Assembly (NCBI RefSeq): GCF_965638725.1
Contig: NC_134955.1
Coordinates: 11,250,316-11,314,315 of the forward strand
Length of the DNA: 64,000 bases
Reading direction: 5' to 3'
DNA from: Aptenodytes patagonicus
Lineage: Eukaryota > Chordata > Aves > Sphenisciformes > Spheniscidae
Of this stretch, positions 1 through 13,054 are shown piece by piece; the first letter of the stretch is position 1, and the number at the start of each line of letters is the position of its first letter. The notes below the pieces were generated by a model. That model was not told the DNA's origin. It ran no database searches and saw nothing but the letters and a program-made list of their open reading frames with translations. The translations under genes were made by a program, and so were the position numbers.

Positions 1-3000
1 AAAAAAAAAAAGATAGATTTTAATCTTTATGCCTACCATCAATGCTTATGTAAACTTAACCTCCCCTCCACATTCACCAGGGCTAAAATCCAGAAGTGAG
101 TAATTCCAAAACAGACTGTGTAATGCAAAGGGAGGAGGTAGAGTTATATACCAGAGTTGTATTTTTAGATGTGCAAATTATCAAACCGTGTCCTTCCCAA
201 ATAAACACAGGTGAATGTTGACAAATATCATTCAAAAGGGGTAATTCCGATTAGACCTAGGTGGCAAATGCAAAAAATTAGACTGTTGACAAAAATAAAA
301 TACCATTGGCATGACACAGTTCACCTATAATATAACTGACAAATGGCTAAAAACATGTTGACAAGATCCTGAGGGATTACAGCTCCCCCAGTATATTATT
401 ATTTGTAGTGCACCTTGCAAGGTCCAAGTGTTACTAAACGCAGGCAGGCCATTACCTTTTTCCCTAAACACACAGGAGAAAGAGAATGATGTTACAGCTA
501 TAAATATACACACTTTTTTATGCCTTATATGATAAACAAAATCATTAATACAACCGTACATGCACACAAAATCAGATCATTTGGAACACTCAATAATACA
601 GCCTCTCTCTCCTAACAAGCAAGTCTCATTCCCTGCCATTAAATCAAGACACACTCAGGTCTAAAACTTTCACCTGGAGCCAGGCTTGTTGACTTGTTAT
701 GTGCTGACATTTTAAACTGAATGCGGGAATTACTCTCCTCTCATCTTCTAAGTAAGTTATGCTGGATCGAAATCTAAACATCAGCAATGCTACTGAAAAT
801 CCAGAAACAACCTCAAAGTCAGCAGAATCTCAGCAGCATAAAACTAGTATGCAGATCAGACCTAAATCATAACCCCTGCTGGTTTCTCTTGTGGCACAAA
901 AATATTACTCAGCAAGAGTAAAGGCAGCACAATTGGTTACCAAATAGCTTGTTCAGTGTTATGATATTGTTTCTCAAGTGAAAAACTACAGTGTACTGAT
1001 TTACAAGGACGTCCAAAATCAGCTCGAAGTTTGTGCCAGAGTAAGGGGAAAAACCCCTTGATTTATAGAGCTGCGCATTAACAAGCCCCTCTTTCTTGTT
1101 ACCTCTCTCTGCCTTCCATTTAGTCTTCACATTACTTGAGTTGGATTTCCTTTAGGCTTGGGTCCTATTCACTAAACTGCATTAATATACCAATTCCATC
1201 CTGAGATCTCCTTTTCTAGAATACTGCCAAGCTGGCAATATGGTTCCTGAGAGACTAGTTTCCCTGACATGCAGTAAGCTATTTACTGACACACCACCGT
1301 TCCCATGCAGTTTTGCACCTAAGCAGTGAACTGGATAGCAGTTCCATATGTTGGAGCTGTTATACTTCTCTGGAAAATTGTATTACTCTGGGTAAATAAA
1401 AAGCAAAGAGCAGCAGGAAAAATATCATAAAAATGCAGCTGAATGTTTCATCCTGCCTCCATCAGCAAATTTGGTCTATGACCTCTGCATATGAGTCATG
1501 CAAGTGCTTTAAAACTTGCAGAGATTTATATTTTCAGGATAGGAAGTTCAAGGCTTATATTTCTATTCCCCAACCATACATTATTTTTCTCCATACACAA
1601 TTTCTTGATAATTATCTATGAACTAAAATATATAGGCATCTTTTTTCCTACTTTGTGGTGCATATTAACCAAAACCATTCATCTCAATAACCAGTCTCTG
1701 TGTTCTTGGCAGACTATAGCTGATGTGTAGGTTATTCCTGGAACCATACTAGGTTGATGGTCTCATCATAGTTTTAGTCATGGAAACAGGCTTTTACCAA
1801 GACAGGCATTGTTTGTGAAAAAGGAAATTCCCAGCATATCTGTCAGAAACAAGTAGTAGGGTACACCACTTTAAAAATAAAAGTATCTATTATTTACATA
1901 GTGCTGTTCATCAGAAGACTTTAGTCTGTTCTACAAATCAAGCAATGCTTGTTAGAGCTTAGGGCTCATGTCCGCTGAGAAAGCACCCTCTTTATTCACT
2001 GTCCCTCTGAAGCACAGCTTCACTCCTTGAGTCTTATGTCTGTAAACAGATGAAGAGCAACAAGTCAAAATACCACACAGGCACCAGAAAAACAGATCTC
2101 TCGCCCATCACATGCACACAGGCTATTCCTGATTCCATTTTCAGTAACCTAACTTTCAATTAATTTTTCAGATAAAATCATTAGTATACACACTACTGTT
2201 TTTCTGCCACCCTGCTGATCAGAACCAGTGACTAACTCCCACTGAGCCAACTTCAAACCAAGCAGAATTATTTCTGGACTTCTGTAGGCCGCTACAGAAT
2301 TGCATGAAAGCTTCAGTGAACTGGACCGCCTATTTCCAAGTTTACAACACTTCTATTATGTGGGCATACTCTGGAACGGTGAGAGAAAAGGTAACTCTAC
2401 AACCCATTGTGTAAATCTGGTACTTAGTCTACATATTTGAGATCTGAATTTTAATCTCAGCAATGGTAGTGCCACGGTTCAAAGCATGTGGTCCATTCAA
2501 GGAGCAATCTGATGGTCAGTATCTGGGTGACCTAGCACTTCCCTGCATGTCTTATAGGGCTCTACTTGAATTCATAGTCTGCTTTGAAGAGAGCTAGCAG
2601 AAGAGGCTACTTTTCAGTTTCTCTAAACATTATTTGTTGGGGTCTTGGGTCCGCAAACCCATGTTTTGTATGGTCTATTTGACCTGTATCACAACGCTTG
2701 AAAAATAAGATTACCCAGAAGGTCTCACTCACTTTAAAGAGAACATTTGTTTCCTTTGTGATGCAGGCCTATAAAAACCACAGGACAGATATAGATATGT
2801 TGACTTTACCCTCTAGGGACCAAGTTAGGAATTACTGTATTGGTTAGCTGCAACTGATTAAGCACTCTTTGCCCTCTTCCTGTAAAATTTAACAAATAAT
2901 CCCTTCATTGAGTAAAGGTGTAAAAATCTACCCCCACAGCTAAATTCTACAGGGCTATGTGTCTTCAGCACATGCCTCTGTAGGATATTTTATGACAGCA

Positions 3001-3769
3001 AAATCAAAGTGTCTTGCACATCAGTCTCTTGACTGTATCGTATGGCACTGTTGTTCTTCCTGCGTGCTCTCTTCAGCTGGTCCTGCTCAGATAATGAGAA
3101 CTTTTCCATCTTATTTCTCTAGAGTACTAACAGTGATCAATAGTTCTGCTTTATCTAATGGGCAATCTCTGGGGTGTTGTGAATCATGTGTTGGCAGCTT
3201 AATCTAGATGGAAATTTGTGTTCATCCTTGGCAAGCCTTGCTTTAAAACTGTTTTCTGAAACATTCAGACTTTAATTGATCTTAGTATTTATTTCTAGTC
3301 TGAATGAGTTAAAACACAGGTGAGGCTCCCCTGCTGAATGAATGATCAACTCAAGCATAAAACCTGATCTCTCTGACAAATGTGGATCAGTTTTAGAACT
3401 GTGCTGCAAAATGTTACATCTGTGAACAAGTTAATCCTAGTTTTTTTCTGCTGGGTCTCCAGATATAACCAGGGACCTGAAAGCTTCTGTTTTTCTTCAA
3501 ATGTGTCCATTTTCATTAGTACTACAGGGCACGTCAGGCAAATCCTGCCCTTTGTTACTTGTGCAGCCCAATTGCAATTAAGTTAACAAGTCTGTTGTAG
3601 TAGCCAAGATGGTGTCCAAACCCCCTTCCATAGCTGTGGTTGCTCTGTAGTGTTAACAGAAAGAAGAAAGTAAAAGCGAGGTAAGCATCTATTGACTCTG
3701 GGCACAAACAAAGGCCAACAAATCTCTGATGTTTAAGAACTACAGTGGCACTTTAAGCCTCATGATATC

Positions 3770-3905
3770 ACTTTGATGCAGATAATGGTCATTATCACTG
3801 TTTTATGGATAGGAAAACAGACAAAAAAAAGAGAATTTGCATGCAGCCTCAGAACAGAACCAGGATTAGCGCTCAATGGCTGCTGGCTCCCAGACACAGG
3901 CTTAG
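3770..3905 (-). repeat. MIR-like SINE remnant
   Basis: CTGTTTTATGGATAGGAAAA followed by a decayed AACCAGGATTAGCGCTCAAT and CTGGCTCCCAGACACAGGC resembles the reverse complement of MIR. The two overlapping long ORFs at 3,773-4,215 run through it and are therefore not genes. Identification is from memory of the consensus. Confidence 0.6.
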
Positions 3906-6314
3906 TCCACTTCAGCAGCAGTCCCCGACCCTGTCTAAGCTTCATCAACTCACCAAAGCATCACTTTCCTCTCACCCACTTTATCCTGATTCAAGCTGGT
4001 CACCTCCTGAACACTCCTGTCACCTTGTCCATCTGTCCATCCTCCCCTCCAAGGCCCTTGTTTATTGTCACCTTTCCACTCGCCTACTCTGGTGCTGCTT
4101 TCGCGGCTTCCCCCTTCCGCACCCTACAACCGCAGGCACAGAGCCAGAGCTGGTATGTCCAATAGATCTTGTTTTCCGGATCCTGCAGGGAGCAGAACCA
4201 GAAGTTAAACCATGAAAAACACTGCCCCACACTGCCAATCCAATTTACTGTATTTTGAATGCAGGTATTAAAAATATGAAAAGGACTATTAACTCTCTCT
4301 TGTCCCACTCAGTGGCACCTTAAATTGACTGTTTGAACTTTGCCTTAGAAGTCTGTTTCCAGTGTTAACCGCTGATTTTACATTACATCCTAGATTGCAT
4401 AGTTCTCAGCATAATCTCCAACCTCCTGTGATTCCTGTAAAACACTTTTTCCTGAAAATTTTTAAAGAAATCCAGAAAATATTAGAAAGAGAATCTGATA
4501 TTCTATGCTTCTAGAAACCAATGCTGTCAGAATTAAGTTTAAAAGCACTGCATGGCCAAAAGAAAGTATTTCCTGAATCAATCGAGGCTTAGTGTAACAA
4601 AGGGAAGATGTTGCCTTTAATAGTCAAAGGAATCTACCACCTTGTTAAAGAGTACCAGCCAGCTAACCCATGTTGATGAACAAACAGGAGATTTTCAGTT
4701 TCTGGGCCCTCACACGGTAAACCTGTTGGTTTATAATTACAGCTCTCTTTGCTTTGCCAGGGCAGGGGGAAAAGGGCAGGCGAGAGGCTGTGCTCCACCA
4801 CAGTAGCACCTGCATGCAAATGCAGCGATACCAGCTCAGGGGCTCTGAAGGGAACCACTTGCCGTAAGTAAATGCAGTTTGACAGCAGCTCCTAATAAGA
4901 GGAAGGAAATGAGGGAGAGAAAGAAAAGTGATAGGAGACAAAAGGACTTTATAAAACAGGGCTTTATTGCTTTCATTTGTAGCATTCTCTTTGTTCTGTT
5001 TAAGCACTGAGCCTTCCAATTCCAGATACTGCACAAAAGAGATATGTGTCTAAAAAAGTTTATTTCAGTCTGGAACTGTCTCGCAAGATGCTTCACAAAC
5101 TCAGCAGTCCATTATTAGGAGTAACAATGAGCTACCTCTAATTAATTTGGCACAGCCTTTGCTTCTGATACCAATCAAATCAATATTAATGGAGAGTTTG
5201 TGCTCTCTCATTACAGCACAAAATGGGTACCAATCTTCTCATGAAGATTTTTGGACCATAAACTGTGTTTGAGGTCAGTGCAGTTGGCTTCTTCCCACCC
5301 CCCTTTTTTCAACCAGGATGGAAAAAATATATAATGATGTGCTATTTAGTACCTGGATAAAAATCTACATTCAGGCTGCCTACACTAAGAGACTGAAACC
5401 AGTTCAATATGAAGAAATCTCAGTCTAAGAAAACAAAGATTTTAGTAGCTCACAGAGCTCAAATTAAACACTTAAATAGGTAACACTAGATATTTCTCAT
5501 GCTGCCTCACATTTCTCTATTTATTTTTATCTGCAGGATCAGGCGTGTTAGAGAGGGAGGCCTGGTAAGAATTGCCTCAGCCATCATTCTTGGTTACTTA
5601 CATCTGTGGTCAATTTTCCACACTTTCTTCCATAAAAGGTAAACGAGGCACTGTACTTGCAACAGGATAATCTAAACAATATGAACAATGTTACTGTTAA
5701 AGACCATCTGGCTCATCAAGCACAGCTCCAGACTTTTAACTCCTTGAATAAAGTGTGGAACCCTGCAGTGTATTTTTTTAATCCAAAATTCATTTTTAAA
5801 ACGGTAAAAGTAGAGCTCCTGGAGACACAAGGGATTCAGAGTGCAAGGATATTCATTTTCTGTTTTTATCCCTCTTGTATCTTACACATGCCGCAATCCA
5901 GGCTAGAGACAAACACTTAGACGTCACATTTTTCTACAAAAAAAACCCTCTAAAATTTTCTGCAAGAAGCCGCTGCGCGTAACTGTTGTGTGTGGGGTTG
6001 GCGTTTCAGAGGGGAGACAAGAGGGTTAAGTATTTCATAATTCACTTCAACTTAATGGCCTGATCCTGCCACTTCTTAAAAGGTAATAAAAGTCAAAGAA
6101 GGGTCACCAGGAATTAGAAGAAAAAAGGAGGGGAGGGGTAAGGGTGAATGCAACCAAAGAAGGCTTTTGTTAATTGTACGCACAATTTCTTATCTGTTTG
6201 ATAAATTAACAAGTGGCTGGTTGGTGGGAGAAAAATGTTAAAGCAACGCAGGAACAAAAACCTGGAAGAAGGCAAGCCGGTAGGGAGGAAACAGAGTGAT
6301 CCAGAAAGTCCAAA

Positions 6315-6480
6315 GAGCAGAGGAAGCATTGGAGCTGGCTGTACTCTGTGCACCGGGAAGTCAGATCATGGCTCTGTGCCTCAGTTTCCCCACCCACCCA
6401 TGGGGTAATTGCAGGCCACAGAGGGCACTGCCAGGATTCACTTCAGTTCTGTGAAGCACTCTGAAATACAAAGCGGCAGC
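6315..6480 (+). repeat. MIR-like SINE remnant
   Basis: The block CTGTGCCTCAGTTTCCCCAC, followed about 60 bp later by TGTGAAGCACTCTGAAATAC, matches the conserved middle and tail of the MIR family in plus orientation. Confidence 0.65.
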
Positions 6481-7924
6481 ATGCCCTGTGTCTTGGAGCA
6501 AAACAGACCCACAGACATACAAGAGTTAAATATTCTTATACATTTAAAAGGCTATGGACTTCAAAACACACTTGTTTTTGAACTGAACAACAGATAGAAT
6601 TAAATCTTGTCATCGGTCTTTGTTCAGTTTTCTTTCAGCTCTAACTCTGTGATTACTGTGCACAGACTGGGTTAAACAGCTCTGCAGCCCCCTAAGTGCC
6701 GGGCTGTAACAGAGGGCAACGTTTTGGTCCTCAAGAGGTTTTTTTTTCCCTCCAAAGTAGTTTTAATGGCATTATAAAAAACAAAAACAAAACCAAAAAA
6801 ACCCCAAACACCATTTTGTTGAAATACTTTAATGCTTTTTATTTAATTTCTAAAAATATTTTTGGAAGGCGAAGCAAAGACAATGAATTAGAGCATAGCT
6901 GGAGTTTTTCTTCTTGGGTAAACACAAAAATTAATTTTCATATTCATTGGTTCCTTACTTTAAATTCTGCATCTTGCTTTAACCAGAAACATCACCCTAT
7001 CTGGTTTCTAGGTAGAGCGCACACAAGACTGAACCTTCCCCTACAGTAAGTTCTTCCAGCCACTCCCAAAAACATGTGCCCACAACCCTTTTTCAAAGTC
7101 TACTCTAATTTGGATCTAATTTTCATTGAAGCTATTATATCATAAGCCCACTGCGATATGTACTGATATACATATGCTAAATTCTCAGCTTACAAAATCT
7201 TTTTAAGATGCAAGCAGGGCTTTTTTTGATTTTTAAAGAAATTGTATTTAATATAAGCTCATGACTCATCAATTAAAAAAAAGCAGTGTTACAGTAAGCA
7301 AGATAGGTCAGGCAGTTTTATGATTAATGGGGTCAAAAAGTTAGAATTCATATTTAAAACTTCGGTTGCTCACACTGAAACAATTAACCCTATCTACTGA
7401 GCACCAACTATACACCAGCCAGAAAAAAACAACGTAAAATTTCAGAAAGAAGCAATATTATATCACAAAACACTTATTTTGGTGTGTGTTCCTCTCCTTC
7501 AAAAAAAAAAAGCAAAAAATGTCTCCAATTTATCAAGCGATTTTCTGGGTGTAACTCTTCCAAAACAAATCTAGCTTTTAAATATGAGATGTTAGAGTAC
7601 AATGTGTAAACTAGACATGCCCTAGTGGCTGTTTTGCTGCAAAAGCATCCTGTTTTCTGATGTATCAACTTAAAATCCCTTTCCTCATACTAAAGCTAAT
7701 ATTAGGATTTGGAAAAGGAAAACAGGAATCATTTGATCAACAAGGAGTCTCTTGTGGAAACTTCCTGTATGTTAATGGTAACATCAGTTACAAAAGTGTC
7801 TGCCAATTATACTGTACCTCCGAGAAAAATCATTCTTATTTTAAATTTATTTTTCTGCTAACTTGACTGAGCGCTCATGATAGTAAGCGTCAAATGCACT
7901 GTAAGCAACTACTGGATTTTAATT

Positions 7925-8280
7925 AAGAGCATTCCACAGGAATAATACTAACACGTGCTGAGTGATAAGCATATATGCACTAACACTGTTCTGTAAAGCT
8001 TTAAATTACATGCTTCAGTGCGTTAGGTTTAAATCCTAGAAGACATTGGCACCAATTGCTGGGATTACAACTTTCAATTAAACCTAGAACTAAATTACTG
8101 GATTTCAAACCATTTCTTTAAGCCACACCTGTCCGCTAAGCCTTTCACCACAGTCACACTTAATAACCCTTAACAGTTTTCATCTAGAAAGCTCAAACAG
8201 TCTTTCAAACTGAACCCTCGTCACTGCTCCATTTCACATATCTGGAAACTGAGGCACACAATAATTAAATATCCAAGCCT
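7925..8280 (-). repeat. MIR-like SINE remnant(s)
   Basis: Two MIR-like pieces in the same orientation. One, at 7,945-8,010, has ACACGTGCTGAGTG and CACTGTTCTGTAAAGC. The other, at 8,220-8,275, has ATCTGGAAACTGAGGCACAC. They may be one interrupted copy or two insertions. Confidence 0.5.
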
Positions 8281-9744
8281 AATGCAGGAACCTGTGTCAC
8301 GGCCACGGCTTTTGAAAGTGGTGATTGCACCTTGTTCCCAAACTTGTTGCTCATTCTCACTCTCACATGATCATCATCTCTTGCACAAGCATTCACATGG
8401 CCTTATGATAAATTACATCAGGAAAGAGCTTCAGATTAAAACTAACCAACCAGTCAACCAAAAAAGGTTTGTTTTAACCTATGTCAGTTCCCGATCCCAT
8501 TCATTCCACAGCCACACAAACACTTGAACTGGCTCAAGGGAGGCAACACCCCAGGGGTTATGATCAGAGTGAGACTCCATCTTTCAGTCAGCTTGTAAGA
8601 CTAATGAAACTACAGCATTAATGCTGGAACTTTGTAATATCCTGCTGTGCACATGAAATCGTGCACGCTCAGGACCACGTGATCTTTCAGCAGAGAAGGT
8701 GAAGAGGGAATGTGCATTCAAAAAACAATATTCCAGAAAATACAACCAACATTAAGGGATGGATCTTCAGAAAGCTCACTGTAGGACTGAGAAACTCCTT
8801 AGGTAGCACCACTGAAGGTACGAAAAACTTGACATGGTCAGAGGCCAAATGGGAAAATTCACCCAAGAAAATATTTGGAGAGAGGTTTAGTAAACGTACA
8901 TAAAAAGAGTTGCCAATTACAAATTGTCGGAGGCTGGCAGAGCATTCTGAAAAGCCATCATATGCATCTCATATTTGTCTACAGCTGTACATCTCTGGCC
9001 AGTAAGTGCTGAGCTGGTCGGGCCTTCGATTGCCTGTTTTTATGTTAACTAGCAGATATAAGAGAGAGAGTTGCTATTTATAAAAAAATGCTTATTAGTG
9101 ATATATTAAATTAACAAAAGAAATAAAACCCTAACATTCCTATTTAGATTATAAACATTAGAAAAGTGCCAGATAATTATACCCACTGGTGTAATTCAGC
9201 TCTTCTTTCAAGACCTGAAACAGTAAGATTTCTCTCGAGCCTTTAGATGGTCTTCTCCAATGAAACACCCAGAGGAAATACTTACCTTTTGGGGGCAAAG
9301 GGAATAGAAATTGCACTCTGGTCCATGCATGTAAATTAATACAGCTGAGTCTGTAGCCATTATTTAGGAAGTGTGCTCTAGGGTGGGCACATCTCAGGTA
9401 GGGATTTTCAGAGCCAAATAGTAGACTTGGCAACAGAATGTTATATTGAATCAGCGCAGCAAAATTCTCTAGTTGGCTTTGAAAACCTCAGTCATGTTTC
9501 CATCTAATTGAAGAAAAAAAGCAAACAAAAAATATAAATTCTTGCCTCCTGATCCAGAACTATCCTCTATTTGAAAAAGTGGTTAATTGCTCTTCTAAGT
9601 AATGTTAAGCTTACTCAGACTAAATCTCACCAAGAAACATTTGACCCAACTTCATATGAATTTAATATGGCAGCATACTCAAATTTTCTTAAAACCTCAT
9701 GCTCATACTCTTGGCCAAGCCACAGTTGAAAAGCTGCATGGATG

Positions 9745-10308
9745 CTGTGCATGGTGGAAAAGCAGTGGAGACACAGGGGAGAGCTTTGCACATGCACTTT
9801 CACACCTGGAGTACTGTGCCCAGTTCTGGGCTCTTCTGTGCAGGAGACATATGGAGCTACTGGAGAGAGTCCAGTGAAGGGCCATAAAGATGATTAACAG
9901 CCTGGAGCATCTCTCATGAGGAGAGGCTGTGAGAGCTGGGACTGTTTAGCCTAGAGAAGAGAAAGCTCAGGGGGATCTCATCAATGTGCACAAATATCTG
10001 AAGGGAGGCTGTAAAAAAGGCAGAGCTAGATTCTTTCAGTGGTGCCCAGTGACAGGACCAGAGGTAACGGACACAAACCAAAACACAGGAGGCTCTGTCT
10101 GAACATCAGGAAAAACATTTTTACTGTGAGGGTGACCGAACACTGGCATAGGTTGCCCAGAGAGGTTGTGGAATCTCCATCCTTGGAGATATTCAAAAGC
10201 CATCTGGACCTGCTGGCTCTAGGTAGCCCTACGTGGGCATGGGGGTTGGACCAGATGACCTCCAGAAGTCCCTTCCAACCTCAGCCATTCTGTAATTCTG
10301 TGACTGCA
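9745..10308 (+). mobile_element. CR1 LINE 3' fragment, old
   Basis: Plus-strand remnant of CR1 ORF2 and tail. It reads through degraded versions of the same blocks as the 25-kb copy: [14 protein letters not shown], then [19 protein letters not shown] at about 10,141-10,200. The 3' end has CCCTTCCAACCTCAGCCATTCTGTAATTCTGTGA-like sequence typical of CR1. Several frame breaks lie between 9,870 and 10,040, so it is older than the 25-kb copy. Confidence 0.9.
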
Positions 10309-13000
10309 GGCACACAATGATCTTTGTAGCTCAGCAGTGACACTCTCATGAGCAATTGTGAATGGATGGAGACACATCATCTACCTCCCATCACACTGCC
10401 TGTATGAACCCAGAGTCTGGGGTTCTGGTATACACAATGATTCTCTAACTCAGAAATGCTCAGAAGGTTCAACTATTGATACAAACTGGAGAACAAGACT
10501 CCCACTGCAAGAGCAAAGAATCCACCAGGCCATGCATGCCCTCAACCACTCTTCCCACGCACAGACATCAAGTAAATAACTCACATTAAGGAAATCTAAG
10601 CCATGTGCATATACAGGAACACCTCATTCTTTTCTTGAATTCCTACAAAGAGTTAGATTCATTTAGTACCCTGGTAAAAAGCAGTATTGCACAAATATTC
10701 TCTGGGCATAGGATCTGTTACGAATCAAAACTACTAAGTATTATTTTGTCTTTTCTCTTATCTGATGTTTGATATATTTCAATAAGTATTGTACACACCA
10801 GGAAATAAATGACCTGTGCGCTTTGAGAAGAAGGTGTGAAGCTAACATATATCACTTCTGAATAAAGAAATGATCCTCTCCTTTTCTGGAGAGTGACATT
10901 ACAAAAGTGGGTGGTTGTTTTCTGCAGATGAAATCCCTGAAACTGCACATTCTAGCCCATACTCTGTAGTAACTGCTTTGAAGCAAAAATAAAAATGCTT
11001 GGGCTGCTGCTCCTTCTGCAAAGGTTTCAATGACAGTAACAACAATGTATGCTAACACTTTTAAAGCCTGGGGAACTAAACGACAAGGAGGACTCCGCTA
11101 AACATAGAATCCTCTACAGTGCCTGGATGAAACAACTGAAGAAAACTGCTGCAGCCGATTGTACTGTCTCTAGGTCTTGGCATTCATTATTTAAGTTCAG
11201 TGGAAACTGTTCAGCCTTGAAGCAGACTGACTCATGCACTTTAACTTCCAATTTCCTGCAAACGATCCATTAGTTTTTGGCAAGTTTCATACTGCACAGT
11301 ACTTCCATGAAAAGGGCAGTTCCCAAACTCTTCCAATTTCAACAGTGTTTTTTGTAACAGAGTTTTAATGAAGGTAGAATTTGTAGATACTCACGCCGTT
11401 ACAAAACTGAATGTGATCCCCACCTGAAGACATCCAACACACTTATCAGAGGTAAATGAATGACTTTGTTCCTAAATGTTCTCTTCAAATGTACTTACTG
11501 GGACAAATCCTACTGGGCTATACTATACTGTCCATATGAAGCAGTGGGCATTTATCAGAGAACAGAAGCTGGGTTTAGACGTGCAGTGTTAAGTTTTATC
11601 TGACAAGGAAAGTAAAAAAAATATTTGCATACTACCTACACTTCTCCCAAAAGTACACTACTTAGGACTCCTATACTTCTCTGGGTTTACAACGGCTGAA
11701 GTGAGCCACTTGGTAAGTGCTAATTCCGTCATTTGCAACTACAGTTGTTTTTAAAATTACCATTCCGTTCAAATATTTTGTCACCAAGTGGTATCTGAAA
11801 TATGTCAGTAACTCAAAATGGAAAATAACTGTGGTATCTCCAACGCCATCATTTGGTAACTGCAGATAAATGTGGTCTAGTAAATGGTGACTAGTAAAAT
11901 AATTCTTCTTCCATCCCCAGGATATAATTATTTAAAAATGGCAAGAGAGTTGAAAGCATCAACATACATACATGTGAATACAGCTTTCAAAGTACTTGGT
12001 AGGATTCCAAATCTATATGTGCTCCAGCTCAATTGATACGATACAAAAGCTTTCCCCCCTAAAATTAATTTTTTTAATTCATGCACCTTGCAGAGTGTGG
12101 GGCTGGAGTCTTGTGTTTATACACACCCTAAGAATGCTACAGTAAATAGATTTCCTAACCTCAGCATATCGAATCTCGATCTACACAAGGCAGTCATAGA
12201 CAGGTTGCAGACTTTTCATGTTCATTCAGTTCCCTAGCCCTCTCTCCTGAGACTGTCAGCAAGCACAGATTATTAACTGAGATTTGCAAGATACTCTACT
12301 CTTCATAAGAACTGACCCAATCTCATCCAAATAATTTTACTTAAGTGATACAACCGTCAAATGGTAGTGGATTTTTGGCCACTATGGGAAAGTTTAGATG
12401 TGACAAACTAGGCAAGATGGACTAGTAGCAAAAAAGTTTTACAAAATAGAAGCAAGCTCCAGAATGTTTTGAAAGGCTTGTTTTTAAGTGTTTAAAAATA
12501 CATTGTGTTAGACTAACAGGGGATTAAACACTGTGGGAACTTAAGTAGCTATTTAGGCACCTAGATCCGGTATGTATCTGGGTGTCCAAAAGACACCTAC
12601 CAGCTCTACAGGTACCTGCATCTCAGCTGGTAAAATCCACCAGGTATCCAATTCCCTAGTGCAGGACACGAACAGAGACATAAACCTGATTTCAAAAAAC
12701 AGGTGCTTATTTCCCAGCCTCCTTTCCCAAGCTAGACTTTGCACAAGTATTTGTGCAAGATATGGAAAGATGGCAGACCAAAGTTACAATAATTACTACC
12801 TACTGCAGAGGGTTACCTTACTTTCTGCACAAGCAATGTGGCATTCGATGTTTCATGGCAACGCTAAGTTTTCCTGATTTTCTTTGTATGTAAGTTACTA
12901 TTCTCCACTTCAGAAAGAACTCTCTCCTACCTTGCTGAAACCACTAGGAAGTATCCCCAAAGACTGGTTAAATGCTCAAACAGTTAGCATAAACCTAACC

Positions 13001-13054
13001 TCTTTCTTTCTTTCCTTCCTTCTTTCATTCCTTCTTCCTTTCTTCCTTCCTTTA
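13001..13054. repeat. CTTT/CTTC pyrimidine microsatellite
   Basis: Interrupted CTTT and CCTT units over about 54 bp, pure pyrimidine on the plus strand apart from a single A. Explains the repetitive ORF (FFLSFLLSFLL-type) in this place. Confidence 0.9.

Noticed and set aside
3773..4215. Two overlapping plus-strand ORFs of 130 and 136 codons
   Set aside because: They overlap a MIR-like SINE in two frames and have no recognisable domain.
9602..10320. Plus-strand ORFs of 91-93 codons
   Set aside because: They belong to the decayed CR1 element and are not a host gene.
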